44,601 nucleotides of DNA from Fragilaria crotonensis (lineage: Eukaryota; Bacillariophyta; Fragilariophyceae; Fragilariales; Fragilariaceae): positions 1 through 44,601 of the forward strand of contig JAKSYS010000520.1 of NCBI GenBank assembly GCA_022925895.1, in the 5' to 3' direction. The position numbers were made by a program, and so were the translations under genes. The notes below the pieces were generated by a model. That model ran no database searches and was not told where the DNA came from. It worked only from the letters and a program-made list of their open reading frames with translations. Positions 32,003-42,861 of this stretch are shown in pieces (position 1 is the stretch's first letter; each line of letters starts with the position of its first letter).

Positions 32003-32900
32003 TGACAGACTTCCAGTATCGCCCTACATATTTTTACATCTATCCCGATCCCTAACTGTCGCCCGTGTGCACAGTAAAACGTTACATCCGTGCTCCAGTA
32101 ACCAGTGCGACACTGCACGACTGGAATCAAAACTCTCGTCGATTTGAATTTCATGTTCATCTCATCCCATGAGATTGAACACTCATTTTCAAACGAGACT
32201 CAACGCCTCGTGTACCGACGACCACACCGCGGCACGAAACGACGTCTCCGAGAAACGAGGAGTGTTCCTCATTGTTCCAAAGGAACACTCCCCATCTATC
32301 AGACCTCTCATCCCTTGCACCTCTCCTCTTCTCACAATTGTCGAAATAATTCATTTTTAGTGCCACTTACCTTTTCTGCACATACTGTGAATATCTGCAC
32401 AATCATGAATGAAATTGACCATGACGAATTTTTACCGCCGGTCGTCAAATTGTCAACCTCACCATACTGTACATATATCAGTAGTCAGTACGACGGTACT
32501 CACTATTACGACAGCACACAACACGGCAATCAGTACAGCAGTACTTTTTGCACATCACTTCCTCTGCCCGGCCATAGTCCGTGCACGTCTGAGTCTATCG
32601 TTACCGTACATAACGATAAACTATTAGACAGTGCCCACTATGACCAAAGCGATATTATTACTAGTCAGTCCCTCGCACATTTATGTAGCGATAGACCGAC
32701 AGATAGTATACGTATCGTTGTCTGTAGCGGTAGACAGCATTGTATTGCTGTACCGTTTATAGACACACTAAGCAGTAGTCAGTGTCGTACTAGACACTTA
32801 CCTACTGGGGGCGTACCCCGTAACGGTTACGTCCTGGTTCTTAACCCGAACCTTACGCCGACCTGCGCGTCGACAGGTTCCGTTAACCCGAACCATATCA
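32003..32900 (+). repeat. 3' LTR
   Basis: 898 bp and nearly identical to the 5' LTR. Several of the differences are single-base homopolymer length changes (for example five T versus four near 32431 and near 32548). Confidence 0.92.
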
Positions 32901-32905
32901 GTGAG
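32901..32905. other. 5-bp target-site duplication, right (GTGAG)
   Basis: Same five bases as 26938-26942; marks the insertion site. Confidence 0.9.
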
Positions 32906-34962
32906 GTCTACTTCGACAGTACTCCGATTTGACAGTAGAAGCAGTAGTAGTACTTTGCAAGGCTGTCGAAAAGATTCGAAAAAGTGAATTAAAATGCATT
33001 TGAAAATTGAGCCAAAAACGAAGATAGGAGAATACGCTGGTTGAGTACTGATTACAGTACATGTACCTCGTTCAGTTCTCAAACCGTACTGCTACGATGT
33101 TACGATGCCAAACAACATTTAGGTGTAGACTCTAGCAGATAGTAATCCCAGCGTGTTCAACCGACGGGTGAATAGTTCGTGGCAATCGTGGTTGCGGCCG
33201 TTGTTATTCTCTGGAGCAACTATAATTTACTTGTTTGCTTCGAACTCTCTTCATACAGCTGCGACTTCTGCACATTTCAGGTGACATTCTGGGATACATA
33301 GGTCCAGGCACAGACATAGAGACTCGTTCTCCGCCACCAACGATAAGTCTAATCATACGATCGTTGCGACTTCGCTAACGCTGACGTTGAAACATCCGCC
33401 TAGTATATGTCACAAGCATCCGCACCACCAAAAGCGACATCAAAACATGCCTCATGCCGTAATCACAAAGAACTGAAGGAGAGACGAGAATAGACAATAG
33501 ACTTTACTTGATCAGCTAGTTCTAGTGCTCAAGGGGAAATAAAGGACCAAATTTGGAATAGGGGTGCTCTCTAGACTCGTAATGACGTAATACCTGGTAG
33601 GACCTGGCATACGGAATGCTCTGCGTAAATTGTGCTAGCAATCTTGTAGTGTACTACTATTTGGTAGCATTAACTTCTTAGTGGTACATGTAGCGTAGAC
33701 CGAGCATGATGCCCTCTGCCAATACTGCATTCAGAGAGCTACTCAGTACTACCGGTAGTACAAGTAATCAGACTGAGAGAAGGCATGTACTTTTATGTAG
33801 GACATGGCACAAGTTACAAGAACATACAACTACAAGTACCAGGGAGTAAGAGCATCTTGTGGTCCCAAGTCCCAAGTCCCTCCCTGGGTACTGGTACCAG
33901 CCATTTACTTTTGCTGGTACCAGTAGTCAGTACTAAAGAACTCCTACCGGTAGTAGTTCCCCACTGCCTTTACCGATACAAGAATACTACTACTGTCGTA
34001 CCAGGAAAGGTGATATGCAGTAGTCGTATCATACAGTGCAGAAACAGTGCACTACATCTGTTATCCTACTCCTTTTTAAATTTGCTTGGTGCGTGTGTGC
34101 GTGTGTGTGTGTGTGTGTCTGTTACGGAGTATGACCACTCTGGGGTACTGTTGCACTGTTACGTGGAGTACATGTACTACAGGTCTACAGTACATAAATC
34201 GACAGTAATTTATGTTGAAACGACAGTGTCTTACCTTACTGTAGTAATGTACTGTACGTATTCAAAGTTACTGGATGGAATAGTCATATGAATTCGTCTT
34301 GTTAACAGGTTGCTTCACAGATGCTACTGTAAAACATACCGTGCGATGAACTGCAATACTGGGGCGGATGACCACAACATTGGGGGTACTGTACTGTGTA
34401 CTTTTCGTCATGTAGTAGCTTCCGCCGTTTGTAGTTGGTACCAGGGTACTGCATACTGTAGAACAAAAAATGTATGCTACTGTAAATGGTGTGTTCCTAC
34501 GTTCCTACGGAGTATTGACAAGTTTGGGGTTTGGGGTACTGTACTGCGCGTCCTCTATCCTGCATCCTGTGGTATGTATCATACTACTCCGATCAGTTGT
34601 GAGGAACCCACTAGTATTAGTTATTAGTGGTCCAAAAGAATCTGGAGGACGCAACAACTGTAGTCGTAGACTGTAGACACACGATATGCTGTTGGACAGG
34701 GCCATAGAAACCCTAGACTGCTAGGCCTTGATGTGCGCACACGTTCTCTGTGGCATCACTTTTGCATTTCAACTCGTCGTATATAATAACACTATTGCGT
34801 ATTGTAGTTGTTATTGGTAGTTGTTCTCTACTAGCATGTAAACTTTCTTGTTTTGCCCTGCAGTACGAGATTTCCGATCCGTTGTCCCATGACAGCCAGC
34901 AACGTTGGTCACTCGTAAGCTGCAGAATCCAGCAGCTCGAAGATGGGCAAATCCGGGTCGTT
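32906..34962. other. Long non-coding stretch with GTAC palindromes
   Basis: No gene recognised in about 2 kb. The sequence is unusually rich in GTAC-centred palindromes, including CTGGTACCAG at 33891-33900 and 33914-33923, and contains a GT microsatellite. Confidence 0.5.
34089..34118. repeat. GT dinucleotide microsatellite
   Basis: About 14 GT/GC units, interrupted by two C bases. Confidence 0.85.
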
Positions 34963-36566
34963 TTACTCTTCGTACTTGTCAAAGACCAAGGCACAGTTGG
35001 TTCCACCAAATCCAAAACTGTTAGACATGGCACGTTTGAATGGTCCATCCTTCCTTTTGGTCAAAATGTTCATCCCCTCAGCTTCATCAACAAGTTCCTT
35101 AATGTTTGCCGATTCCGCCATGAAATCATTGTCCATCATGAGGATGGTGTAAATGGCTTCGTGGACGCCAGCAGCTCCCAAGGCATGTCCCGAGAGGGAC
35201 TTGGTCGAACCAACTTGCGGTTGGTATCCCTTCTCCGTGAACAAGTTCTTGATAGCACCGAGTTCCATGATATCTCCAACTGGCGTGGATGTTCCGTGCG
35301 TGTTGATGTACTCGACTGGTTTCTCACCTCCAATTCGGTCGGCTTCTTCCATTGCGATCTGCATGCATCGCTGCCCTCCGACACCGGAGGGTGCGACCAT
35401 GTCGTAGCCATCTGAGTTGGCGCCGTATCCGACCAATTCGGCGTAAATTTTGGCTCCGCGGGATTTGGCGTGTTCCATTTCTTCCAAAACGATGATGCCA
35501 CCGCCCCCGGCAATGACGAATCCGTCGCGAGTCTTGTCAAAAGGACGGGAGGCGGTCTGGGGGGTGTCGTTATATTCGGTGGAGAGAGCTCCCATGCAGT
35601 CGAACATACTGGTGAATTCCCAGCTGCAGTTTTCGCCTGAGTTGCAGCAGTAGTAGTAATGTTGTTTGGTGAGCTAACATCTTTACACGGTGCCGAGCAA
35701 GCGTCCCAACACAAAACATGAAAAAACGTACCTGCTCCACAAAACGCAATGTCACTCTTGCCCAACTGAATCTGCTCAAATCCAGTTCCAATGCAATGAG
35801 CTCCAGTACTGCATGCACTTGAAATACTGAAGGACGGTCCCTGCAACTTAAATGCCGTCGCCAAGACCGCACTGCATGTGGATCCCATGCTACGAGTAAC
35901 TCGGAAGGGTCCGACCTTGTTTTTCCATCGCTTGCCTGCATTCTGAACAGCATCTACCGTTTCCACTATGTCTGGAATGGATGTACCCCCCTGTCCAATG
36001 ATCCCCGCCACGCGTGGATTCTCTTGGTACATTTCTGGTGTCAATCCCGAGTCCTGCACGGCTCGTTCCATGGCCACATAGGCGTATTTGGCGTTGTTTC
36101 CGCAGAATCGAAGGGAGGATTTTGGAATAAGCTCCTTGAAATCTTCGTCCGTGAGGGCCGGGATGCCCCGCACTTGGGACTTGATTCCCAATTCTTGACA
36201 TTCTTCGGAAAAGGTGAGTCCTGATTTGCATTCGTGGAGGGACGTCTTGACTTCTTCGAGTGTATTTCCGAGGCAGGAGACGATTCCCATGCCGGTGACT
36301 ACAACGCGCTTCAAGCCGGCAACGGCCATGTGGAGTTCTGTAGACGAAGATGGGGAGGCTGTGGATGACATTGTTTTGGATTTGGAATGTTGTGCTACTT
36401 AATGTGTTAGGGAATGTGAGTGCCAATGCGTGCGGGAGTGTGAATGAAATGATGGATTTCGAAAAGGAGACGTACCTGGAATGGTGGGGAGTCTTCCAAA
36501 GCCATTGACATTAGGTGCAAACGCCGACACAGATGATTGAGTAGCTGCAACCGCTGCAATAAGCAT
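34963..36566 (-). CDS. fabF: Plastid-targeted 3-oxoacyl-ACP synthase II (KAS II / FabF)
   Basis: Three exons on minus: 36566-36476, 36394-35732 and 35636-34963, with introns of 81 and 95 bases, together 1428 bases or 475 residues, in frame throughout. Exon 1 encodes a signal peptide and [12 protein letters not shown], an ASAFAP plastid motif. The enzyme begins [21 protein letters not shown]. Catalytic residues are Cys in SSACSTGAH, His in [11 protein letters not shown] and His in [20 protein letters not shown] is the C-terminal glycine loop. KAS II condenses acyl-ACP with malonyl-ACP in type II fatty-acid synthesis in the plastid stroma. It is divergently arranged with the KAS III gene. Confidence 0.93.
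35637..35731 (-). other. fabF intron 2
   Basis: Donor GTACGT after ...GGAGCAG, acceptor ...GCAACTCAG before GCGAAAACTGC, phase 1. Joining restores [14 protein letters not shown], as expected for KAS II. Confidence 0.88.
36395..36475 (-). other. fabF intron 1
   Basis: Donor GTACGT after ...ATTCCAG, acceptor ...ATTAAGTAG before CACAACATTCC, phase 1. It joins the presequence exon to the enzyme exon in frame. Confidence 0.8.
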
Positions 36567-38070
36567 GACAATGGACTTTGTTGTAGGAGTGAACCATCAT
36601 TGTAGTATACGACTGTTGTTGCTTGATGTTGACTTGGATGTTCTTAATTTCGATTGGTTTCGAATCGATTGGAAAGGACTGGATTGGATTGTGAACTGTC
36701 CTAAGGTTGTTCAGATGATGAGTTCGAATACAGGTGGCCTAAGATTTGATTAAATCAAGAAAGATTTAGTCGATCGTTGGATCGGCTTGGTGAATAACAA
36801 GGAGAATGAGAACGTGCGATACGGTAAGGACAGTGGTCTTCAGGGTTCGTCGTCGTCGTTGTTTTGGATGTGGACCTAAACGGTGCGATGGCAACCTGAA
36901 TCTGCGGACTATGAAGAGATCAATCTAGAAGACTTCGGAGCACAAACGTAACACGCAACGAACGAGTAGTTACTAACTGTACTAGAGTAGTAAGCCTACT
37001 GATTACTGATAGCCATCACCAACGAGCAGCTCGTAAACTGTCACCTGTCCCGATCGACATAGCACACGTCACCGACCGAAAGGCAATTCTAGTTTTCTTT
37101 AATGAAAAGGTCAATTGCATATTCCTTCCCGTTCTTATTTTGGTATTCGTCGTTCTTTTCAACGACGACGACATCGCGTTCGTCGTCGTCGGGCCCATGC
37201 AACGCGTACGTGTTCAGCGACAAAATATCTTACCTGAAATCGTGACGTCAATGTGGGAAAGATATGAATTTCTGCAGTACAAAACACGATTATGCATCCG
37301 TAGTTTCTCGTATTGTTACGTACGTGGTACTTGTACTTCCTACCGGAGTGCGGGGCTCTGAGATGACAACATCCCAGCTATCATACATAGCAACCGGTAG
37401 AGTACGAGTTGGTGAAGCCCATCCATGCACATACAATTACAAGAACCTGGTACAGTAGTACCTGGTATGCAGAGAAGTATGTCATACTACCTACTTGTAC
37501 CTTGTACCCTATCATGCTATTCTATAGGCCATAGCGAATAACGTCTTATGCGTGACATACGATTATACGATTCGTATGCATCGTGTGCGTCGTTGTATGA
37601 CATGCAAGGCACTGGAGTGCGACGTAACCAAAAGGACGACGACAGGCGTGATGGCACTGATGGATTCCTGACACCCAACACCCAACCCCTACATGCTTCG
37701 ACAACCCACCGATTGATGGGTGGATGTAGTCCTTGCTGTCGTTTGACTGTATGGTCAATGTTCAGTGGGCGTACAGCCTGTATGCATACTGTGTATTAGG
37801 TAGACCTACGTATTCAGATTCTCAAGCACTCTTGCAGAAATGAAAAATATGATAGCAGCATTGTGCACGAGTACCAAGTAGCAGTCCTCTACTGCTACAT
37901 GTACAGGTACTATTACCAGACTGCCAGCCACCATTCCCCCACCCACTTGAAGATCTGAACACATCACGTATCACCAAAAACGGAAGACATGGACGATGCC
38001 ACAAAATTTGAACATCGTTTCTCGTCATCCGGTGCTTCAGCATAGTATTGACCTCTCCAAGCATAGCAAA
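36567..38070. other. Divergent intergenic region between KAS II and KAS III
   Basis: About 1.5 kb with no recognised gene, containing both promoters. Near 37150-37190 is a GACGACGAC/CGTCGTCGTC inverted repeat (ACGACGACG...CGTCGTCGTC), and GTAC-rich sequence lies at 37320-37500. Confidence 0.5.
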
Positions 38071-39367
38071 ATGACTCTCAAAATGATGTTTTCCTCACTA
38101 CTCACACTAGCAATACTCAGTGCAAGTCGCCTGTGCTGTCAATGCACCACTCATGCTTTCACTCCTTTGATTAGTCGACGTCATGGCCGTCACCACAGAC
38201 TACAACACGAGCATCGCCAGCCGCAACAGCCACAAAAGAAATCGCAAAAACGCCAAGATTCCATCCTCGCAACAACTGGTCTTCATATGGCCAAATCTGG
38301 ATCACTCGGATGTCGTCCCATCGGCATTGGGTCGGCCACACCCTCCACAGTTGTCACCAACGTTGACCTCGAAGCCGTCGTGGAAACGTCCGACGAGTGG
38401 ATTTCCTCTCGCACTGGCATTTCGCGTCGTCATCTGCTGCTCGAACACGAACGCTTGTCGGACTTGGCCATTCGCGCCGGTCGCTCTGCCCTTGATATGG
38501 CGAAAATCGACCCAACCCAGATCGATTTGGTCGTCTGTGCCACGTCCACACCCGACGATCTATTTGAGATGCCGCCGCCGTGGCGGCGGCGTTGGGTAAG
38601 GACGCCATGGCATTCGATGTTACGGCAGCGTGTAGTGGATTCTTATTTGGGATTGTCACGGCAGGACAGTTTTGAGTCATCCGAATGGGAGTGTCAAGAA
38701 TGCTCGTGATTGGTGCGGATGCCCTCAGTCGGTGGGTGGATTGGGATGATCGTAATTCGTGTATCTTGTTTGGTGATGGAGCCGGTGCCATGGTACTCAC
38801 GCAAGACTTGGAAACGTCGGGAGTGTTGGGGTATGCAGCGCATTCCAATGGAGAAGGACACGAGGATTTGACCTGTCGTGAGTTTTCAGACGCACACAAC
38901 ATGCCTGCTTGTTTTCCTCCTCACTAAAACTCACACCCAAACTACATAACAGTTACTGCGGAAGTCCTCGTTTGGTTGCCACTCCTGGAGACGGAACGGT
39001 GTTGAGTACTGGTTCCTACGCTCCGGTTGCCATGAATGGACGCGAAGTATACAAGTTTGCCACGCGCGAGGTTCCCAAGGTGCTATTGAATCCTCGATGC
39101 AGCCGGCATGACGGTGGACGATGTCGATTGGCTCTTGCTGCATCAGGCCAACATTCGCATCATGGAAGCTGTTGCCACCCGGTTGGGTATTCCCATGGAA
39201 AAGGTTATTGCCAATTTGGGTGACTACGGTAACACCAGTGCGGCTTCCATTCCGCTGGCTCTGGACGAAGCGGTGAGGTCCGTAAGGTCAAGCCAGGAGA
39301 TGTCATTGCCTGTGCTGGATTTGGAGCTGGACTGTCGTGGGGTGCTTCCATTTTGAAGTGGGGATAA
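38071..39367 (+). pseudogene. fabH: Plastid-targeted 3-oxoacyl-ACP synthase III (KAS III / FabH), frame interrupted
   Basis: The protein can be followed across frames over its whole length. The presequence MTLKMMFSSLLTLAILSASRL ends in THAFTPL, an ASAFAP-like motif. The enzyme starts GCRPIGIGSATPSTVVTN; the nucleophile Cys lies in FDVTAACSGFLFG, then [18 protein letters not shown] and FGDGAGAM, His in [10 protein letters not shown], Asn in DYGNTSAAS, and the C-terminus [18 protein letters not shown] probable intron lies at about 38878-38952 (GTGAGT...AACAG). Frames break near 38566, 38673-38705, 39089-39095 and 39281; most fit one missing base in a G, T or C run, and one more base is off across the intron. 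KAS III makes acetoacetyl-ACP, the first condensation of type II fatty-acid synthesis. It is either a recent pseudogene or a functional gene with consensus errors. Confidence 0.8.
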
Positions 39368-39587
39368 GCAGTGAAAAGGATTGGCAGAAATGAAATGAAC
39401 CAGTTGGAGCGCAATTTGTCATGAAAATGTTTTTCATTCACTGTTCACCTGATACACCTGTGCGATACCTTTGGAATCCTCAGTCCTTTACTCGGAGTAA
39501 TAACGTAAAGGAGACTAAATGCTACTTCTGTCTATATCGACTACCCAGTGTAGTACATGACGCCCATGAACGAAGACGGTATCCGAT

Positions 39588-40466
39588 TGTTAAACATTCC
39601 GTATCGCCCTACATATTTTCTATTATCCCTATCCCAAACTGTCGCTCATGCACAGTAAAACATTACATCCGTGCTCAGTAACCAGTGCGACACTGCACGA
39701 CTGGAATCAAAACTCACGTCGATTCAAATCATGTTCATCTCGTTCTCGAGTTTGTACATTGATTTTCAAACGACGCTCAACGCCTCGTTTACGAAAAACA
39801 ACGCAGCCGTACGCTGCCGACCGTGATTGATATGAGGTGTTCCTGATTGTTCCAAGAACACTCCCCTTCAATCAGACCTCTCATTTCAGTCGCCCTTCAT
39901 TTCTTACAATTGTCAATTTTCATATTTTAGTGTCACTCACCTTTTTACTTACTGCATATTTTCGCACGATGATGATGATCGACCATGACGCGTTTTACCC
40001 GCCGTCGTCATGACATCATACATACCGTGCTGTACAAATATACGTAGTGAGTACGACGGTACTCACTACAACAATAACGACAACACAACACAACACGGCG
40101 ACCGGTACAACAGTACCTTTCGCACATTCCTCTGCCCGTCGATAGTACGCGCGTCTGAGTTTACCGTTACTGTACATAACGATAAACTAATAGACAGTGC
40201 CCACTATACGACACGCGATATTTATACTAGTCAGTCTCTCGCACATACGTGTAGCGATAGAACGACAGATAGTACATGTATCGTTATCTGTAGCGGTAGA
40301 CAGCACTGCGTAGCTGTACCGTTTATAGATGAACTGAGCAGTAGTCAGTGTCGTACTAGACACTTACCTACTGGGGGCGTACCCCGTAACGGTTACGTCC
40401 TGGTTCTTAACCCGAACCCTATGCCGACCTGCGCGTCGCTAGGTTCCGTTAACCCGAACCATATCA
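39588..40466 (+). repeat. 5' LTR of the second element
   Basis: Diverged copy of the family LTR. The palindrome cluster near its 3' end (GGGGCGTACCCC, GTAACGGTTAC, GGTTC...GAACC) is conserved. Confidence 0.85.
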
Positions 40467-40480
40467 TGGTTGCTCGCCAG
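40467..40480 (+). promoter_or_regulatory. Candidate primer-binding site (second element)
   Basis: TGGTTGCTCGCCAG directly after the LTR, identical to that of element 1, while the sequence just downstream differs. Confidence 0.65.
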
Positions 40481-40545
40481 ACCCCCGTCCTGGCCCATAT
40501 CCTGACCGGTCGCCGGGTTCCCTCCCCGGAAACTCCGACCTGTCT

Positions 40546-40581
40546 CAATTTAAATCTGGTGCCTAGCACCGATTTAAATTG
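40546..40581 (+). promoter_or_regulatory. Conserved leader hairpin (second element)
   Basis: Perfect outer arms CAATTTAAATC / GATTTAAATTG and inner arms GGTGC / GCACC around CTA, with one unpaired T. Same place and length as in element 1. Confidence 0.7.
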
Positions 40582-40737
40582 CTCTAACCCTGTTCTTTTT
40601 CATTCCAGCCCTCACCCAATACCAGCAGTACATGTCCCTACTGCTGGGAGAAAAAATTCTCATTCCTTGCGCTCACTTTTTTTGCAAAACTGTTCTCACC
40701 CAACTAACACTTCATCCTCAACTTTGCAACACTCACC

Positions 40738-41690
40738 ATGGCCAACCCAGCGCCCACCCGTTCGCCTCCAACCAAGGCCAACCCTCCCTCCGCCCATTGT
40801 GTGAAACCTACGAAGCACATGGCGAACTACGTCGCCGCCGACGGCGATTTTGCAGCTCCTTTGATGCACTCAAAAATGCTGTTCTACCTTGCAACACTTC
40901 AAACATCTATGCTGCAACTTCTAACCACTTCACTAACACTTATCCTACAGCTGGAACTAACACCTTCACGCCCAAGAAGAGCACCAACAAGGCTCCAGGC
41001 GATTTTCAGCGCGCTCACACGGCCCTGACTCCTCAACAGAGTCCGCCGAGATCTCGCGTTTCCTTGCAATCGTCGAGCAAGAACGCACCCAAGACACCAA
41101 GACCAGGGTTACCTACGCCTGCAAACCCTCCAACGAAGCAGGATCTACCGAAATGGGTCGCTCCCATTCTATTTCCAACGCAAACGGCGCCACCAACGAC
41201 ATCGAAGCCGCCGAACCCAAAACGACAATGACGACGGCGCGCAATAACACTCCTCCCACCTCCCTCCCGCGCCAAGAAGACTCCCCACTCGCCTCCTACG
41301 AAAGGCCTATCAAGAAACAACGTGTTAGCTTTGATACCAACGTCGCAATCATCAAGAACAAACTACAATGAAGTCGCGAAATGCGACTCTTTCAAGATCC
41401 CGGCTTTCAACGCCGAAGACCTCTCCAACGACAAGAGGTACCATTCGAACCGCCTCCGAAAGTGCTTTCCAATGCACTTCTCCAATCCGCAATCCGACGA
41501 TTACTCGTAGAGAAATCGTCGAAACCTGAAGCCCATCAAGTTATTTCGAAAACGCACGTTTCACGACCGTTCTCCCCGAGACGCTCTCCCCGAGAATTCT
41601 GACGACGCCATCCTCTCCGGCGACGAAAGAGCTCTCGAACAAGACCTCACTGACCTTAATCCGCCAGAAATTGGCGGAGAACAGACGAAA
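40738..41690 (+). pseudogene. Conserved leader ORF (second element)
   Basis: Counterpart of the element 1 leader ORF, starting MANPAPTRSPPTKANPPS. Shared blocks are CVKPTKHMANYVAADGD, TALTP, EAGSTEMGRSHS, ASYERPIKKQRVSF and NAEDL. Frame changes near 40861 and 41040 each match one base missing from a run (TTT versus TTTT; G versus GG) relative to the other copy or the expected codon, and an in-frame TGA occurs near 41527. Function unknown. Confidence 0.55.
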
Positions 41691-41775
41691 CAGTGACGGC
41701 AGAAATGGATGACAACCATTCCAAAAACGCAAATTCGTATGGCGCCGACAACGGTATACACCCGCGACAGAACAT

Positions 41776-42861
41776 GTGGTTTTTCCTCCTGGTACTGTTT
41801 TTACGGCGGTCTCTACGACAGACGAACAGTTCTTCCGCGAGCACTGCCCTTCTACGCCTGGGCACGCTACCCGTTTCTACCCACACCGCATCAATGCGGT
41901 CATACACCGCGGCAGAGTGTTCTTCCCTGGGACTCCGCCCAGCACAACCTCCGGCCGCACTCGCGGCATTTCAGTCACCAGTCTCCCCGACGAGAACACC
42001 CCCGTCCACGGTGACGCCATCAATGGCCCCGGTCACAACGACGGCATTGGTCCGATGTCCGAGCGCGATCCCGGAATCGAAAATGCCGTTAACCCCAACT
42101 TCAACGACGACATTTGCGAAAATGTCCTTGCTGTAGTTAACATGTCAGCCAATACCTCTATCTACTCGCCGCCTGCGCTGAGTAGTAGACGTAGCGTGCA
42201 TTTGTACATGCCTGAACTCACACGTACGTCATGTACCCCTCACACTGCCTTCACAGACGGAATCCGAACAAAACCAATGGCAGAAATTTTCATCAAGACT
42301 CCTCCCCAGGACGAGAAATCGAAATTCCCTACGTCGAATTCCCCTCCCACGCCGCCCTACACTGACAAGACTCCCGCGGACACCACCTACGCGTCTGCGG
42401 ACATGCTGACGACTACGTTTCCAGCACAGCCACACGCAATGTCCGCCTTCCATCGCCCGGACACCAAGATCTACGGTGAGACAGACACGACGAACAAGAA
42501 AACTACCCGCTTTTCGTCAGTCACATATCACAATTTTTCATCCAAGAAAACTGCAGCCCCTACCAACTGCAATCCCTTTTATTTTCAACCCATCTCTGAA
42601 GACCCTCATATTTTTCATCCCATCGTCGACAGCGACGACTACGAAACATCATCTACCGCGTGCAACGCCTCACGTCTCATTCAAGACCTTGAAGCCTTCA
42701 GGATTCCTACGCCCTTCAGCTTCGACAGACATCCATCTCCCTTCACGTTTGCATCCGAAACTTTTTCGCCTTTATTCTCCCTTCACCGCCACCGACGGCG
42801 CCTACGACTGCCTTTCTACGACTACAGGCATCACCAACTTCGTCGAAGCCATGTCAAGTGA
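41776..42861 (+). CDS. Second leader frame (second element), unknown function
   Basis: An open frame of 361 residues that shares IENAVNPNFNDDI, PPTPPYTDKTPADTTY and SADMLTTTFPAQP with element 1. It is Pro/Thr/Ser-rich and basic toward the end, with no recognisable domain; its last residues may be out of the ancestral frame. Protein-level similarity between the copies is the main reason to list it. Confidence 0.45.
   Translation: MVFPPGTVFTAVSTTDEQFFREHCPSTPGHATRFYPHRINAVIHRGRVFFPGTPPSTTSGRTRGISVTSLPDENTPVHGDAINGPGHNDGIGPMSERDPGIENAVNPNFNDDICENVLAVVNMSANTSIYSPPALSSRRSVHLYMPELTRTSCTPHTAFTDGIRTKPMAEIFIKTPPQDEKSKFPTSNSPPTPPYTDKTPADTTYASADMLTTTFPAQPHAMSAFHRPDTKIYGETDTTNKKTTRFSSVTYHNFSSKKTAAPTNCNPFYFQPISEDPHIFHPIVDSDDYETSSTACNASRLIQDLEAFRIPTPFSFDRHPSPFTFASETFSPLFSLHRHRRRLRLPFYDYRHHQLRRSHVK

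Larger units (their letters stand above)
26943..32900 (+). mobile_element. Complete LTR retrotransposon, gag-only (non-autonomous)
   Basis: A 5958-bp element bounded by LTRs of 895 and 898 bp that start TGACAGACTTCC, end AACCATATCA and differ at only a dozen or so positions, with a 5-bp target duplication. The internal region (27838-32002) has a primer-binding-site candidate, a conserved leader ORF, and gag with a CCHC knuckle, then a polypurine tract. No reverse transcriptase, RNase H, integrase or protease motif is visible in any frame, so it should depend on a relative for mobility. High LTR identity implies fairly recent insertion. Gag resembles diatom Ty1/copia (CoDi) elements. Confidence 0.85.

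Noticed and set aside
34750-35415. 221-residue plus-strand frame over the 3' end of fabF
   Set aside because: Antisense shadow of KAS II exon 3.
35136-35731. Continuation of the long minus-strand frame past the KAS II donor site
   Set aside because: The frame runs through the intron into a wrong frame; splicing at 35731/35637 restores the conserved KAS II sequence.
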